Shown: positions 36,111-45,064, counted from the stretch's first letter. The stretch: DNA of 64,000 bases from Pandoraea oxalativorans (GCF_000972785.3 NZ_CP011253.3:4774001-4838000), one strand, 5' to 3'. Made by a program: numbers and translations. Notes: generated by a model not told the origin, from the sequence alone.

Positions 36111-37235
36111 ATGACGGACTCGCAACACACCCCACTCGCCGCGCTCGATACCGACCTGTTCTCGTCGTACAAGCTCGGACCGCTCGAACTGAGCAACCGC
36201 ATCGTCATGGCCCCGCTTACGCGCAGCCGCGCCGGCCAGGGCGACGTGCCCGGCCCGATGGTCGCCGAGTACTACGCGCAGCGTGCATCGGCCGGGCTCA
36301 TCATCAGTGAAGCCACCAACATCTCGCAGCAAGGCAAGGGCTACGCCTTTACGCCGGGCATTTACACCGACGAACAGGTTGCCGGCTGGAAGCAGGTCAC
36401 GGACGCGCTGCACGCCAAGGGCGGCAAGATCTTCTGCCAGCTCTGGCACGTCGGCCGCATCTCGCACCCGTCGCTACAACCTGCGGGCGCGCTGCCAGTC
36501 GCTCCGTCGGCGATTCAACCGGCCGGTCAGGCGTTCACGGAGCATGGCTTCGAGCCGCATCCGGTCCCGCGCGCACTGGAGACGTCCGAGATCCCGGGCA
36601 TCGTCGAACAGTATCGTCATGCGGCCGAGTGCGCGAAGCGCGCCGGTTTCGATGGCGTGGAAATTCATGCGGCGAACGGTTATCTGCTCGACCAGTTCAT
36701 GCGCGACAAGACGAACCATCGCACGGACCAGTACGGCGGCAGCATCGAGAACCGCGTACGCATCGTGCTGGAAGTCACGCAGGCAGTTGTCGACGTCTGG
36801 GGTGCCGATCGCGTAGGCATTCGCCTCTCGCCGATCAGCCCGGCGAACGATTGCGGCGACAGCAACCCGGAGCCGGTCTTCACGTACGCCGTCGAGCAAC
36901 TCAATCGTTTCGGCCTTGTGTATCTGCACGTCGTCGAAGGCGCGACGGGTGGCCCGCGCGAAGTGGAAGGCGGCTTCGATCTTCAGAAGCTGCACCGCCT
37001 CTTCACGGGCACGTTCATGGCGAACAACGGCTATGACCTCGCACTGGCGCTCAAGGCCCGCAAGGAAAACCTCGCCGATCTGATCGCCTTCGGCAAACCG
37101 TTCATCGCGAACCCGGATCTGGTCGAACGCCTCAAGCGCGGCGGCCCGTTTAACGCCCTGGATCGCGACACGCTTTATGGTGGCGATGCACGGGGTTATG
37201 TCGACTATCCGACGTTGGACGAGTCGGCGGTTTGA
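36111..37235 (+). CDS. nemA: Old Yellow Enzyme family alkene reductase (NemA-like)
   Basis: A 374-residue FMN enzyme that uses NAD(P)H to reduce activated alkenes and related electrophiles. The barrel shows VMAPLTRSRAGQGDVPGPMVAEYYAQRASAGLIISEATNIS (near 30-70), CQLWHVGRISH near 110, FDGVEIHAANGYLLDQFMRDKTNHRTDQYGGSIENR near 180-215, with the H-x-x-N substrate pair as H-A-A-N, and the C-terminal FGKPFIANPDLVERL. AGGA precedes the ATG. E. coli nemA is controlled by the TetR protein NemR; a TetR gene lies nearby but with an MFS gene and a terminator in between. Confidence 0.93.
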   Translation: MTDSQHTPLAALDTDLFSSYKLGPLELSNRIVMAPLTRSRAGQGDVPGPMVAEYYAQRASAGLIISEATNISQQGKGYAFTPGIYTDEQVAGWKQVTDALHAKGGKIFCQLWHVGRISHPSLQPAGALPVAPSAIQPAGQAFTEHGFEPHPVPRALETSEIPGIVEQYRHAAECAKRAGFDGVEIHAANGYLLDQFMRDKTNHRTDQYGGSIENRVRIVLEVTQAVVDVWGADRVGIRLSPISPANDCGDSNPEPVFTYAVEQLNRFGLVYLHVVEGATGGPREVEGGFDLQKLHRLFTGTFMANNGYDLALALKARKENLADLIAFGKPFIANPDLVERLKRGGPFNALDRDTLYGGDARGYVDYPTLDESAV

Positions 37236-37298
37236 GGTGGAATTTAGGGTGTAGGAGAACAGCGGCGCTGTGCTGATGCACCCGTAATCAGATCGGAA

Positions 37299-37323
37299 GG
37301 GGCTCCCAGCGGAGCCCTTTTTT
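37299..37323 (+). terminator. Rho-independent terminator of the enoate reductase gene
   Basis: GGGCTCC (37300-37306) pairs with GGAGCCC (37311-37317) and six T residues follow. Confidence 0.92.
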
Positions 37324-37360
37324 CATTTGCGCCAACTAGACTCGCATCGACAGGATCAAT

Positions 37361-37471
37361 CTACCGCTTATGCATCGCCGACGGAGACAAGACAACGCAT
37401 GGTCGCGTCTTCTTGATTTCTGCCCCGATCGCGGGATCGAAGGAGGCGACCCAGACCTCACCGCGCTTCAC
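37361..37471 (-). pseudogene. Truncated MazF/PemK-family toxin (remnant)
   Basis: A 36-codon frame starting with GTG reads K-R-G-E-V-W-V-A-S-F-D-P-A-I-G, then A-E-I-K-K-T-R-P-C-V-V-L-S-P. This is the N-terminal signature of MazF/PemK endoribonucleases (R-G-E-V-W, D-P, E-I-x-K-T-R-P-C-V-V-x-S-P). It stops at TAG after M-H-K-R, whereas intact toxins have about 105-115 residues; the following sequence in three frames shows none of the missing core (V-A-P-x-T). The start overlaps the stop of the acidic frame upstream as GTGA, the usual antitoxin-toxin layout. The terminator of the convergent enoate reductase gene lies 38 bp beyond its stop. Confidence 0.75.
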
Positions 37472-37620
37472 CACGTCCACGCCTCCTCGTCGTCATCAAC
37501 GTCGTCGTGCACGCTGTCCCATAACGCCCTGTCCTCTTCGCTATCAAAATTCCAAAGCTGGATGTTCATCAGATCGCTAGGGATATCGGCAATCTGATAA
37601 ACCGTTTCCTGCTTTTCCAT
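37468..37620 (-). CDS. Small acidic protein, candidate antitoxin of the truncated MazF
   Basis: A 50-residue frame with ATG behind GGAG. It reads MEKQETVYQIADIPSDLMN, then an acidic second half (F-D-S-E-E-D-R, D-D-V-D-D-D-E-E-A-W) ending W-T-W. Acidic C-termini ending in or near E-A-W are common among MazE-like antitoxins, but the AbrB-type N-terminal DNA-binding part is absent, so it may itself be shortened or belong to another antitoxin type. It overlaps the toxin remnant by GTGA. Upstream in frame there is a stop codon seven codons away, so the start is well bounded. Confidence 0.6.
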   Translation of the reverse strand: MEKQETVYQIADIPSDLMNIQLWNFDSEEDRALWDSVHDDVDDDEEAWTW

Positions 37621-37752
37621 CTCACACTCCGAATCATTACCCCGTCATCCCTCTTGCGTGAATTCCTGGATATCGTCGCAGCGCGACACATCGAAGTAAA
37701 CAGATGCCAAAGCTTTCCGGAATTTTCCTGAAGCCCTGGGACGGCAATGCGA

Positions 37753-38988
37753 TCAGGCGTCGCGCTGCCCCCAGCGCATCAAATCCGCACCGGCGGGGTT
37801 CTGGTACATGCGCAAGCCGAACTCGGGAAGGATAGCCAGCAGATGGTCGAAAACGTCGCCCTGCACGCGCTCGTACTCCGCCCACACGATCGTGTTCGTG
37901 AAGCAGTACAGCTCGATCGGGATGCCCGTTGCCGACGGCTCGAGCGAGCGCACCATGCACGTCATGCCGTCGTGAATGTGCGGATGTGCCTTCAAATAGG
38001 CCAGCGCATACGCTCGGAATGTGCCGATGTTCGTCAGACGCCGCGTGTTCGCCAGCACACCCGCCGCAACACCGAGCGCTGCATTGGCATCCGCTATCGA
38101 ACGCTGTTTCTCCGACAGATAGTCGCCCAGCAAATGTAGCTTCGACAAACGCCCGATCTCGTCCGCATCCAGAAATCCGACACTGCCGGCATCGATGCAC
38201 AGCGTACGTTTGATGCGTCGCCCGCCGGCCTGCTGCATGCCGCGCCAGTTACGGAAGCTCTCCGAAATCAGACGCCACGTCGGAATCGTCGTGATCGTTT
38301 TGTCCCAGTTCTGCACCTTCACCGTATGCAACGCGATATCCACCACGTCGCCATCGGCCCCGACCTGCGGCATCTCGATCCAGTCACCCACGCGCAGCAT
38401 GTCGTTCGACGTGAGTTGCACGCTTGCGACGAACGACATGATCGTGTCCTTGAACACCAGCAACAGCACCGCCGACATCGCGCCCAGGCCGGAGAGCAGG
38501 AGCCACGGCGAACGGTCGACGATCGTCGCGACGATGCCAATCGACGCCACCACGTAAAGCGCGATCTTGCCGAGCTGGACATACCCCTTGATCGAGCGCG
38601 TGCGCGCGTGCTCCGACATCGCGTAGACGGTCTGCGCGGCGTCGAGAATGCCCGCGATCGCGAGCGTGGCGTAGAGCAGCGTCGTGGCGAGGGCCACATT
38701 GCCGATGACGATCACCGCCTTCGCCGGTAGATCCGGCACCCACCCGATGCCGAACTGAATCACGAGGTACGGCAAAATGCGCGCCGCCCGGTGGAAGACG
38801 CGATGCGCGAGCAACGCATCGTCCCAGCGATTCGCCGTTCTCTGCACCACGAGGCGTACGACGCGCACGATCACGAACTGCGCCACCCCCTGCACCAGCG
38901 CGGCCGCCGCAATCAGCATCGCCAACGATCCGGCCATGCGCGCCCACGGCGCATTGTCGAACCACGCTATCACTGCTTCCCACGTCAT
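37753..38988 (-). CDS. MscS-family mechanosensitive ion channel (YbdG-like)
   Basis: A 411-residue inner-membrane channel. Five hydrophobic segments precede the pore helix near 160-190 (LLLSGLGAMSAVLLLVFKDTIMSFVASVQL), followed by the MscS beta domain with NDMLRVGDWIEMPQVGADGDVVDIALHTVKVQNWDKTITTIPTWRLISESFRNWRGM. The last third resembles the extended C-terminal domain of YbdG. It gates on membrane tension after osmotic downshift. AGGAGTTGCAGG precedes the ATG. It lies downstream of an osmoprotectant uptake operon but behind a terminator, so regulation is separate although the theme is shared. Confidence 0.9.
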   Translation of the reverse strand: MTWEAVIAWFDNAPWARMAGSLAMLIAAAALVQGVAQFVIVRVVRLVVQRTANRWDDALLAHRVFHRAARILPYLVIQFGIGWVPDLPAKAVIVIGNVALATTLLYATLAIAGILDAAQTVYAMSEHARTRSIKGYVQLGKIALYVVASIGIVATIVDRSPWLLLSGLGAMSAVLLLVFKDTIMSFVASVQLTSNDMLRVGDWIEMPQVGADGDVVDIALHTVKVQNWDKTITTIPTWRLISESFRNWRGMQQAGGRRIKRTLCIDAGSVGFLDADEIGRLSKLHLLGDYLSEKQRSIADANAALGVAAGVLANTRRLTNIGTFRAYALAYLKAHPHIHDGMTCMVRSLEPSATGIPIELYCFTNTIVWAEYERVQGDVFDHLLAILPEFGLRMYQNPAGADLMRWGQRDA

Positions 38989-39093
38989 CCTGCAACTCCT
39001 TGTCTTGCTGTTTTCTTTGCTTGTTCGATGGTGCCGTTTGCCGATTTGTCGGCATCGCCCTCGCCTTGCGCGAAACACGCAACCGGCAAACGC

Positions 39094-39124
39094 AAAAATG
39101 ACGGCCGCTTGGGCCGTCATCCTT
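39094..39124 (-). terminator. Rho-independent terminator of the osmoprotectant ABC operon
   Basis: On the minus strand ATGACGGCC pairs with GGCCGTCAT, and TTTTTG follows. Confidence 0.88.
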
Positions 39125-39223
39125 GGATGCATCAGGCGGCGGTCGTTCCCGTGCGCCACCGAAACTCATGCGCTATCACCCTTATTCAGGAACATTCAGC
39201 GACATCGCACCGCGCGCAGCGCG

Positions 39224-40423
39224 CTACACCGACGCGCCGAACGGCACGCTTGCCACCACATTGGGCGCGCCCGGCAGCGACGGCGTAATGATCGTGCCGC
39301 CACCGTTGCCACGCGTCTTGCCCGAACTCAGATAGTCGGCGATGGAGTCCTGCGTGACCTCGCCGAGATACTGATTGTCGTCGCCCAGCACCGGCAGGGA
39401 TGCCAGATTGTGTTCGTACATGCGCGAGAGCAGCACCCGCAGGTTGTCGCCGGCCACCGCCGACGCCTTGAAGTCCCGCACACGCTCGCCACACGTGCCC
39501 TGTGCGTGTCGCGTATCCCGACGCGCAATGTAACCCAATGCACGCGCGCTCTCGTCGACCACCACCAGCGAACGCGTATCGAGTTCGTCCATCATGCCGT
39601 AGGCTTCGGCGAGCGTCGTCTGCGGCTTGACGGTCGGTTGCGGCGTAGCGGCGTCTTCGGCGCGCACGAGCAACAGGCGCTTGAGAATTCGGTCATGTCC
39701 CACGAAGCTTGCGACGAATTCGTCGACCGGTCGCGCCAGCAGCGCATCCGGCTGCGCGTACTGCACGAGACGCCCCTGACGGAAGATCGCAATGCGGTCC
39801 GCCAGCTTGATCGCCTCGTCGATATCGTGGCTGACCATGATGACGGTCTTGCCCAACTGACGCTGCATTTGCAGAAACTCGTTCTGGATCGATTCGCGAT
39901 TGATCGGATCGACCGCGCCGAACGGTTCGTCCATCAGCAGCACGGGCGGATCTGCCGCCAGCGCCCGGATCACACCGATACGTTGCTGCTGGCCACCCGA
40001 GAGTTCGCGCGGATAGCGCGACAGGTAGCGCTTCGGATCGAGCGCGACCATGGCCATCAGTTCGGTGGCCCGCTCGCGGCAGCGCTTCTTGTCCCATCCG
40101 AGCAGCCGCGGCACCACGGTAATGTTCTCCTCGATGGTCATGTTCGGGAACAGACCGATCTGCTGGATGACGTAGCCGATGTGGCGGCGCAGTTCGATTT
40201 CGTTGATCTTGCCGGTGTCTTCGCCGTTGAGCAGGATGTGCCCGGAGGTCGGCTTGATGAGCCGGTTGATCATCTTGAGCGTGGTCGTCTTGCCGCAGCC
40301 CGATGGGCCGAGGAAGACGCAGATTTCGCCCGGCGGCACTTCGAGGCTGACCGAGTTCACGGCGGTCACACGCGTACCGTCCTTCTGGACGAAGCTTTTG
40401 GTGAGGTTGTGGAGTTTGATCAT
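39224..40423 (-). CDS. Osmoprotectant ABC transporter ATPase (OpuCA/OsmV-like)
   Basis: A 399-residue ATPase of the glycine betaine/choline type. Walker A is G-P-S-G-C-G-K-T (near 39-46), the signature is ELSGGQQQRIGVIRALAADP near 140, and Walker B is VLLMDEPFGAVDPINR near 165. Two CBS domains follow at about 250-380 (QTTLAEAYGMMDELDTRSLVVVD and DNLRVLLSRMYEHNLASLPVLGDD); in OpuA-type ATPases they sense ionic strength. It overlaps the upstream permease by ATGA and is the last gene of the operon. Confidence 0.95.
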   Translation of the reverse strand: MIKLHNLTKSFVQKDGTRVTAVNSVSLEVPPGEICVFLGPSGCGKTTTLKMINRLIKPTSGHILLNGEDTGKINEIELRRHIGYVIQQIGLFPNMTIEENITVVPRLLGWDKKRCRERATELMAMVALDPKRYLSRYPRELSGGQQQRIGVIRALAADPPVLLMDEPFGAVDPINRESIQNEFLQMQRQLGKTVIMVSHDIDEAIKLADRIAIFRQGRLVQYAQPDALLARPVDEFVASFVGHDRILKRLLLVRAEDAATPQPTVKPQTTLAEAYGMMDELDTRSLVVVDESARALGYIARRDTRHAQGTCGERVRDFKASAVAGDNLRVLLSRMYEHNLASLPVLGDDNQYLGEVTQDSIADYLSSGKTRGNGGGTIITPSLPGAPNVVASVPFGASV

Positions 40424-41067
40424 ACGGTTCGGATTCCTTTCGGTGTCAGCACGCGCTGCAGGCGGTGCAACAGGGTGTCGGCGACGATGGCAAGCAAACT
40501 CACCATGACCGCACCCACGACAAGCTGCCGGGTATCGCTCTGGCTGATGCCCTGGGTGATCAACACCCCGAGACCGCCGGCCCCGACGATGGCGCCAATG
40601 GCCATCACGCCAATATTCATCACGACGGCAGTGCGCACGCCACCCAGCACCACCGGCACGGCCAGCGGCAGTTCGACCAGGCGCAGACGCTGCCAGAACG
40701 TCATACCGATGCCGATCCCCGCTTCCCGAATGCTAGGATCGATCTGACGCAGCGCGAGGCTGGTGTTGCGCATGATCGGCAGCAGCGAATACAGGAAGAC
40801 GGCGGCCACCGCCGGCGCAGGGCCGATCCCCATGCCGTAGACGGACAATGCGGGGATCATCACGCCGAACAGGGCAATCGACGGGATCGTGAGCACGACC
40901 GTCGCCAGACCCAGCACGGCGCCGGACAGCCAGCGAAATCGCGTGACCAGCACGCCGAGTGGCACGCCGACCACAATGGCTGCGCCCACCGAGGCGGCCA
41001 CCAGCCACGCATGCTGACCGGTCAGGGTCAGAATGCGGTGCCAGTTGTGCGTCAAAAATTCAATCAT
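40420..41067 (-). CDS. Osmoprotectant ABC transporter permease 2
   Basis: A 215-residue permease with about six helices. The EAA-like loop is DPSIREAGIGIGMTFWQRLRLVELPLAVPVVLGGVRTAVVMNIGVMAIGAIVGAGGLGVLITQGI, typical of OpuCB/YehW/OsmW. The start MIEFLTHNWHRILTLTGQH matches the family. It overlaps the ATPase start by ATGA. With the first permease it should form a heterodimeric pore. Confidence 0.93.
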   Translation of the reverse strand: MIEFLTHNWHRILTLTGQHAWLVAASVGAAIVVGVPLGVLVTRFRWLSGAVLGLATVVLTIPSIALFGVMIPALSVYGMGIGPAPAVAAVFLYSLLPIMRNTSLALRQIDPSIREAGIGIGMTFWQRLRLVELPLAVPVVLGGVRTAVVMNIGVMAIGAIVGAGGLGVLITQGISQSDTRQLVVGAVMVSLLAIVADTLLHRLQRVLTPKGIRTV

Positions 41068-41116
41068 GGGACTCCTTAATCGGTAACTATCGGGAGCAGC
41101 AACGCGCAATATGCGC

Positions 41117-42040
41117 TTACTGCACCAATCCTTCCTGCTTGAGGAAGTCGCTCGCCACACGCGACACCGCACGATGGTCGATATCGACCTTGGCGTTCAT
41201 GTCGCGCATGTTTTCGTCGTTGATCTTCGCGCTGAGCACGTTGAGTTCATCGGCGAGCTTCGGGTTCGCATCGAGCACTTCCTTGCGCACTACGGGCGTG
41301 GCCGCGTAAGCCGGGAAGAAGCCCTTGTCGTCGGCCAGCACCTTCAGATCGAAACCCTTGTTGCGGCCATCGCTGGTGTAGACGAGACCGGCGTCGATCT
41401 GTTCGTTCTTCAACGCGGTGTAGACGAGGCCCGGGTCCATTTGCTTGATGTTGCGCCGTGCAAGATGGAAATCGTAGAGCTGCTCCATCGGTTCAAGCCC
41501 GTCCGAGCGACCGACGAACTCCATGTCGAACGCGAACTGCATGTCCGGATTCGCACGGAACTTTTCGATGAGCTGCGATACCGTCTCGATGCCTTCTTCA
41601 CGCGCCATCTTGCCCGGCATGGCGAACGCATACGTGTTGTTCAGCGCGGCCGGATTCAGCCAGACGAGGCCGATCTTGCCGTCGAGTTCCCTGACCCGCT
41701 CGTAAGTCTGTTGCGGATCGAGCTTCTCGGTGACCTTGTTGTAGACGATGAGCGAGGTGCCGGTGTACTCCCAGACCACGTCGAGCTGATTGCTCTCCAT
41801 GCCCTGACGCATCACGACACTGCCGAGCCCGTTCTTCAGTTCGACGTCATACCCTTTGCTGCGCAGGTACTGCGCCGTCATCTCCGAGAGAATCAGCTGT
41901 TCGGTGAAATTCTTGCCGCCGATGGTGAGGGTGGCGGCCTGCGCGGTAGCGGTCGTCGCCATGACGCCCAGCGTGACGGCAACAACGCTCAGAAGACGAA
42001 GCGCGCGCGCCGCGAGCGTACGAGAAAAAGAAACTTGCAT
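41117..42040 (-). CDS. Osmoprotectant ABC transporter substrate-binding protein (OpuAC/OsmF-like)
   Basis: A 307-residue periplasmic binding protein. Residues 1-35 are a signal peptide ending A-Q-A-A before LTIGGKNFTEQLILSEMTAQYLRSKGYDVELKNGLGS, the characteristic start of OpuAC-type proteins. EYTGTSLIVYNKV near 90 and GLVYTALKNEQIDAGLVYTSDGR near 225 fit the quaternary-amine group. The long open frame extends upstream through the first permease region, but AGGAG ten bases before the ATG at 42040 and the signal peptide fix the start. Confidence 0.94.
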   Translation of the reverse strand: MQVSFSRTLAARALRLLSVVAVTLGVMATTATAQAATLTIGGKNFTEQLILSEMTAQYLRSKGYDVELKNGLGSVVMRQGMESNQLDVVWEYTGTSLIVYNKVTEKLDPQQTYERVRELDGKIGLVWLNPAALNNTYAFAMPGKMAREEGIETVSQLIEKFRANPDMQFAFDMEFVGRSDGLEPMEQLYDFHLARRNIKQMDPGLVYTALKNEQIDAGLVYTSDGRNKGFDLKVLADDKGFFPAYAATPVVRKEVLDANPKLADELNVLSAKINDENMRDMNAKVDIDHRAVSRVASDFLKQEGLVQ

Positions 42041-42060
42041 ACGTAGGGGTCTCCTATGTT

Positions 42061-42795
42061 TCAGCGCGCCGGCGTGCCGTGTCGCGCGAACCAGAGCCCG
42101 CTGGCGAAGGCGACGATGCCGTCGAGCACCAGCGCGAGCAGCGCAGTGCCGGCCGCGCCGAGCAGCAGCTTGGTCTGGTCGTTCAGATAAATGCCGGGGA
42201 AGATCAGTTGTCCCAGACTGTCCGCGCCGATCAGGAAAGCGAGGGGCGCAGTGCCGACGTTGATCGCGAGCGCGGTGCGAACGCCGCCGATGATGACCGG
42301 CATAGCGTTGGGCAGATCGACGCGAAACAGCACTTGCGCCGGCGTCATGCCCATGCCGCGCGCCGACTCCCGCAATGCGGGCGGCACCTGCCGAAGGCCT
42401 TCGTACGCGTTGCGCACGATGGGCAGCAGCGAAGCCAGCCACAGCGCCAGAATGGCCGGGCGGTCGCCGATGCCGAGTACCGCCATCGACAACGCCAGCA
42501 CGGCGAGCGACGGCAGCGTGTTGCCGATATTGAAGATCTGCACCGCGCGCTCGGCATGTTTCGCGAACATCGGACGCGAGATCAGCACACCCGCAGGCAC
42601 GCCGACCAGAATGGCCAACGTCATCGAGATCGCCACGAGCTTGAGGTGCTGCTGGGTGTAGTACACCAGGTCGCCCCGGTACTTGACGAGCGAATCCACG
42701 CCCAGCCAATACACCAGACCAGTGACTGCGGCGGCAACACCGAGCAGTCCGAAACCGGCCAGATAGAGAATGCGATACTGCTTCGCCACGTTCAT
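42061..42795 (-). CDS. Osmoprotectant ABC transporter permease 1
   Basis: A 244-residue permease and first gene of the four-gene operon (permease, binding protein, permease, ATPase). After a first helix (LYLAGFGLLGVAAAVTGLVYWL) the family segments TQQHLKLVAISMTLAILVGVPAGVLISR and ALRESARGMGMTPAQVLFRVDLPNAMPVIIGGVRTALAINVGTAPLAFLIGADSLGQLIFPGIYL follow. AAAGGGAG lies directly before the ATG. It is related to OpuCD/YehY. Confidence 0.93.
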   Translation of the reverse strand: MNVAKQYRILYLAGFGLLGVAAAVTGLVYWLGVDSLVKYRGDLVYYTQQHLKLVAISMTLAILVGVPAGVLISRPMFAKHAERAVQIFNIGNTLPSLAVLALSMAVLGIGDRPAILALWLASLLPIVRNAYEGLRQVPPALRESARGMGMTPAQVLFRVDLPNAMPVIIGGVRTALAINVGTAPLAFLIGADSLGQLIFPGIYLNDQTKLLLGAAGTALLALVLDGIVAFASGLWFARHGTPAR

Positions 42796-43696
42796 GCTCC
42801 CTTTGAATGGGTTGGCAGCGCTGCACGCGCGGCAATAGCTATCGCCCCACGTGACAACGCGGTCAAACAAGCATGACAACTGTTAGCTGCCTTGCGAATT
42901 GTGGTGTGTTCGGTCCGAAGGTCTGTGAAAGACAACGGTGACGAACGAGGCGTCGCGAAATGCGACATGAGAGACGAGCTTTCGACGCCGTGGGCGCCTG
43001 GGCCTCTCGATACACGCTTATTGAAAGCGCGCGAAAGTTTTACTGCACAGACTCATTGCGTGATGTAACGGACGCCGGCGCAACGAGGAACACCGGCAAC
43101 GCTTTTGTTTCTATGGGCCAACCGCAGCGATTGGCTTTTTTTATTCTAGTACAGATAGTGCGTCGATGCCAACTCATAGCACGTTTTGGGTCATGAATCC
43201 GGCGTATTTACATGCAATTACACGACACATTTCTCATATGAATCGTAGTCCAGACTAATTGCGTGCGCTCGAATCCACCGCCATCACTGGCGTTGCGGCG
43301 AATCGTAAAGTTGCAAAGGAAATGCAGTTTTACGGCGTCCCGAAATCTGCAATTCCGATGTTTCGCATAGCGGATCGATGTGTCGCAGCGATTTATTTTC
43401 CGGGACGCGAAACGAGCGAATTCAGGTGCTGTGAGCGACGTGCCGACCGTCCGTAATCCGCATGTTATCTGGCCTCAGAAGGGAAATTAGCGGGCCGCTC
43501 CGGAAACCAGTGCCAACCAGGAAAAACTCGTGTATTCTCCGAGGTTTATCTTAGTTTTCAATCATTTAGCGCAAAATCGGGGAAACGCAACGGGAACGCG
43601 AGGCAATGACCTTGGGACAGTTTGCGGGCGCGGTGATTGAACGGTAGGAAAGCGATCGTGCGCGGGCACGAGGTCGTTGAATGGCGAATAACAACT
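42796..43696. other. 900-bp gene-free region between the osmoprotectant operon and the GGDEF gene
   Basis: Base composition is clearly more AT-rich than the neighbouring genes. I find no protein with a ribosome site or family features. The one clear element is a Rho-independent terminator at 43117-43142 on the plus strand with no gene in front of it, listed separately. The promoter of the minus-strand operon must lie in the left part. The region could hold a small RNA or a decayed gene. Confidence 0.5.
43117..43142 (+). terminator. Orphan Rho-independent terminator
   Basis: GCCAA (43117-43121) pairs with TTGGC (43131-43135), with inner CG/CG pairing around a CAG loop, and seven T residues follow. 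No plus-strand gene precedes it between 42796 and 43117. Confidence 0.7.
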
Positions 43697-45064
43697 ATGA
43701 AAAGTACCATCAGCCGTACCGAACAGGGCAATCGCGTCGCCGCGACCACCATTTTGGCCGCGTGCGCCGCACTCACGCTTGCCGGATTCCTCGCGCGCGC
43801 ACTCGAAGGTGCAGTCAATCCTTTGCTGACCTTCTTTCTCGTCTCGGCAGGCGGCATTCTCAATCTGTCGACGGCGTGTCTGCTGGGCGTTCAATATCTC
43901 TACAACGGCAAGCGCTACTTTGCGCAGTTCGGATGCGCGTTTCTGCTGCGCGGACTGTTCATGTTTACCGAAGGCGTGTTGCTCGCGAATCAGCTTGCCG
44001 GCATCTCGGCACACGTCACTCGCGCGCCCTTCTGGCTCTGGCTCGTCGCCGAAGCGAGCTTCGCCGCGTACGTGATGCTCAGCGTGCGCAGTTTCTCGCG
44101 CACGCGCACGGATCCGCACACGCGCCCCGGCTACTCCGAAGCGGCGCGTTACGGCGCGACGGTCCTCATCATCTGGGTGACGGTTTCATTGTCGATCGTG
44201 GGCGCGGGACACACACTCGTCACGCCACATCTGACCGGCGGCGTCGACATCGAGACGATTGCGCTCGCCGCGCTCTTCGTCGCCTACATCGCCCTGTGGT
44301 GGCGTATCGCGGCCGTCACGCGCCTGTCGCATAAGCTGTTCCTGCTCGTGTGGGTTGTGGTCTCGATCTCGCTGTGCCAGTTGCTGCTCTCGCTCACGGC
44401 GCCGAGCGAAGCGTCGTACCAGTGGTATGCGGCGCGTCTGCTTGCACTAGCCTCGCCGGGTGTCGCGACGCTCGCCCTCGTGTGGGAAATCACACGGCAG
44501 TACCAATCGCTCGCGCTCACCAATACGGATCTGGTCGAGAAGGTTTTCATCGATCCGCTCACCCACATCTATAACCGCCGCTATTTCGACAACCGCATCC
44601 GGCTTGTCGCCGAACGCGTGCAACAGCGCGCGATTCCGCTGTCCGTGCTGCTGATCGACATCGATTTCTTCAAGCAGGTCAACGACCGCTACGGACACCC
44701 GTTCGGCGACGCCGTCCTGCAACGCATCGCCACGACCATCCAGCATTGCATCCGGCTGCCGAGCGACTTTGCGGTCCGTCTGGGAGGCGAGGAATTTGCG
44801 GTGGTCTTGCCCGAGATCGACCAGCACGCCGCGTTACGCGTGGCCGACCGGATTCGCGAATCCGTCAAGCGCGCGAGTACGGATCTGCTGCCGCAAGCGG
44901 CGCGCGACGACGGCGAGGCGATCACGATCAGCGTCGGCATTGCCTCATGGCAACCGGGCGAACCGCTCGTGATCAGCGCGATGCTCGATCAGGCGGACAA
45001 GGCGCTCTATCAGGCGAAACACAAGGGGCGGGATCAGAGCGTGATGGGGCAGATGGCAGCGTGA
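43697..45064 (+). CDS. Membrane-bound diguanylate cyclase (GGDEF)
   Basis: A protein of about 455 residues. The N-terminal 275 residues carry about eight hydrophobic segments (MASE-like sensor); the GGDEF domain spans about 290-455. DPLTHIYNRRYFDNR, LLIDIDFFKQVNDRYGHPFGDAVLQ and the active-site RLGGEEF are intact, so c-di-GMP synthesis is likely. The allosteric R-x-x-D site is not kept: the position reads L-P-S-D before F-A-V-R-L-G-G-E-E-F, so feedback inhibition is probably absent. The start is uncertain because the ribosome site is weak; a TTG start 20 codons upstream is an alternative. Confidence 0.88.
   Translation: MKSTISRTEQGNRVAATTILAACAALTLAGFLARALEGAVNPLLTFFLVSAGGILNLSTACLLGVQYLYNGKRYFAQFGCAFLLRGLFMFTEGVLLANQLAGISAHVTRAPFWLWLVAEASFAAYVMLSVRSFSRTRTDPHTRPGYSEAARYGATVLIIWVTVSLSIVGAGHTLVTPHLTGGVDIETIALAALFVAYIALWWRIAAVTRLSHKLFLLVWVVVSISLCQLLLSLTAPSEASYQWYAARLLALASPGVATLALVWEITRQYQSLALTNTDLVEKVFIDPLTHIYNRRYFDNRIRLVAERVQQRAIPLSVLLIDIDFFKQVNDRYGHPFGDAVLQRIATTIQHCIRLPSDFAVRLGGEEFAVVLPEIDQHAALRVADRIRESVKRASTDLLPQAARDDGEAITISVGIASWQPGEPLVISAMLDQADKALYQAKHKGRDQSVMGQMAA

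Noticed and set aside
36111..37235. Classical nemRA operon
   Set aside because: The TetR gene is transcribed away and an MFS gene plus a terminator lie in between, so direct operon linkage is not supported; only shared regulation remains possible.
37370..37597. 75-residue plus-strand frame in the toxin-antitoxin remnant
   Set aside because: It is Ser-rich, lacks a ribosome site and lies antisense to the MazF signature and its acidic partner, which explain the region better.
41117..42835. Single fused binding-protein/permease gene
   Set aside because: The open frame runs upstream through the first permease by chance. AGGAG, an ATG and a clear signal peptide at 42040 mark a separate binding-protein gene.
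42960..43456. Short plus-strand frames in the 900-bp gap
   Set aside because: No ribosome sites, no family features and poor codon usage compared with neighbouring genes.
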